A stretch of DNA of 64,000 nt, taken from NCBI RefSeq assembly GCF_005222915.1, contig NZ_STFX01000015.1, positions 62,001-126,000 of the forward strand, in the 5' to 3' direction. Below are positions 63,801 to 64,000 of this stretch, one piece after another. The first letter of the stretch is position 1; every line of letters starts with the position of its first letter. Under the pieces are notes generated by a model. The model saw only the letters and a list, made by a program, of their open reading frames with translations, did not search any database and was not told the DNA's origin. The translations under genes and the position numbers were made by a program. Origin of the DNA: Rhizobium sp. FKL33. Lineage in GTDB: Bacteria; Pseudomonadota; Alphaproteobacteria; Rhizobiales; Rhizobiaceae.

Positions 63801-64000
63801 CAGACTTTGTCCGAGCCGAAAATCTCACGGACGGCGTAATGCTGCGTCCCTGTGTTGGAGCGCGCCATGAATTCCGCGAGAATGCCGGTGGTGATCGCCT
63901 GAACCGAGCCCATGAACAGCATCACGGCGATCAGCAGCAGCGGCCGCGTGCCGATATCTTCGCCGAGCGCGAATTTCACGAAAGCGAGATAGGCGAAGAT
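63800..64000 (-). CDS. C-terminal end of a GT2 (undecaprenyl-phosphate sugar) transferase, partial
   Basis: Only the last 66 codons lie in the window. The reading IFAYLAFVKFALGEDIG, then a hydrophobic helix (PLLLIAVMLFMGSVQAITTG) and AEFMARSNT... is the usual membrane end of DPM1/GtrB-like glycosyltransferases. Its stop overlaps the start of the GT39-like gene by one base (TGATG), so the pair is coupled. The catalytic domain is beyond the window edge. Confidence 0.75.
   Translation of the reverse strand: MFAYLAFVKFALGEDIGTRPLLLIAVMLFMGSVQAITTGILAEFMARSNTGTQHYAVREIFGSDKV

Overview
The window looks like core chromosome of an alphaproteobacterium of the order Hyphomicrobiales (Rhizobiales). The grounds are GC-rich coding sequence, a dnaN-pmtA run of the type I recall from rhizobia, an mbfA gene with an Irr-type iron box, a sitABCD operon with a Mur-like box, a CtrA-type site, and infC starting with ATT. 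I cannot name the genus. I see no rRNA, tRNA, CRISPR array, prophage or insertion sequence. Genes are densely packed, and ATGA or TGATG start/stop overlaps are very common.

Layout. 0-5 kb: coaBC, a class II glutamine amidotransferase, pirin, a GST, a tyrosine phosphatase and a GFA/CENP-V-like protein. 5-8.3 kb (minus strand): a TPP-riboswitch operon thiM-thiE-thiD plus a short-chain dehydrogenase. 8.4-13 kb: otsB-otsA, prfC and dut. 13-18 kb: a LysE exporter, cysK, a VOC protein, comM and gshB. 18-23.3 kb (minus): a Pho-box-controlled ugpBAEC operon that ends in an endonuclease/exonuclease/phosphatase-family gene rather than ugpQ. 23.3-30.7 kb: yraN, rsmI, dnaN, pmtA, a histidine phosphatase, pyrF, a DUF1330 protein, an NDUFA9-like protein, a small secreted protein and uppP. 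31-36 kb: GST, queG, a YeeZ-like epimerase, rlpA, an rsmB-like gene and an HPP-family protein.

36.4-41.5 kb: a four-gene periplasmic set (imelysin, di-heme cytochrome, imelysin-like, DUF1513) typical of iron-linked loci. 41.5-45.3 kb: a GH3 hydrolase, a ferredoxin-reductase-type flavoprotein and an HpaI-type aldolase. 45.3-49.6 kb: a deoxyribose-type module (DeoR regulator, deoC, two-domain ALDH16-like dehydrogenase) with a 36-bp dyad in front of the regulator. 49.7-58.6 kb: lepA, a membrane diguanylate cyclase, a PLP decarboxylase, mbfA, a siderophore-interacting flavoprotein, a LapG-type cysteine protease, an alpha/beta hydrolase and infC. 58.6-64 kb (minus): sitABCD, then a GT39-like membrane glycosyltransferase and the end of a GT2 gene.

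Iron and manganese recur: an Irr box at mbfA, an Irr-like box at the tyrosine phosphatase, the imelysin cluster, the siderophore-interacting protein and sitABCD. I found no clearly new multigene system. The observations I would follow first are a three-arm RNA element that could hide or expose the ribosome binding site of the siderophore-interacting gene (55452-55522), the EEP-family enzyme in the ugpQ position, the regulated deoC-ALDH16 module, and the SDR placed under the thiamine riboswitch.
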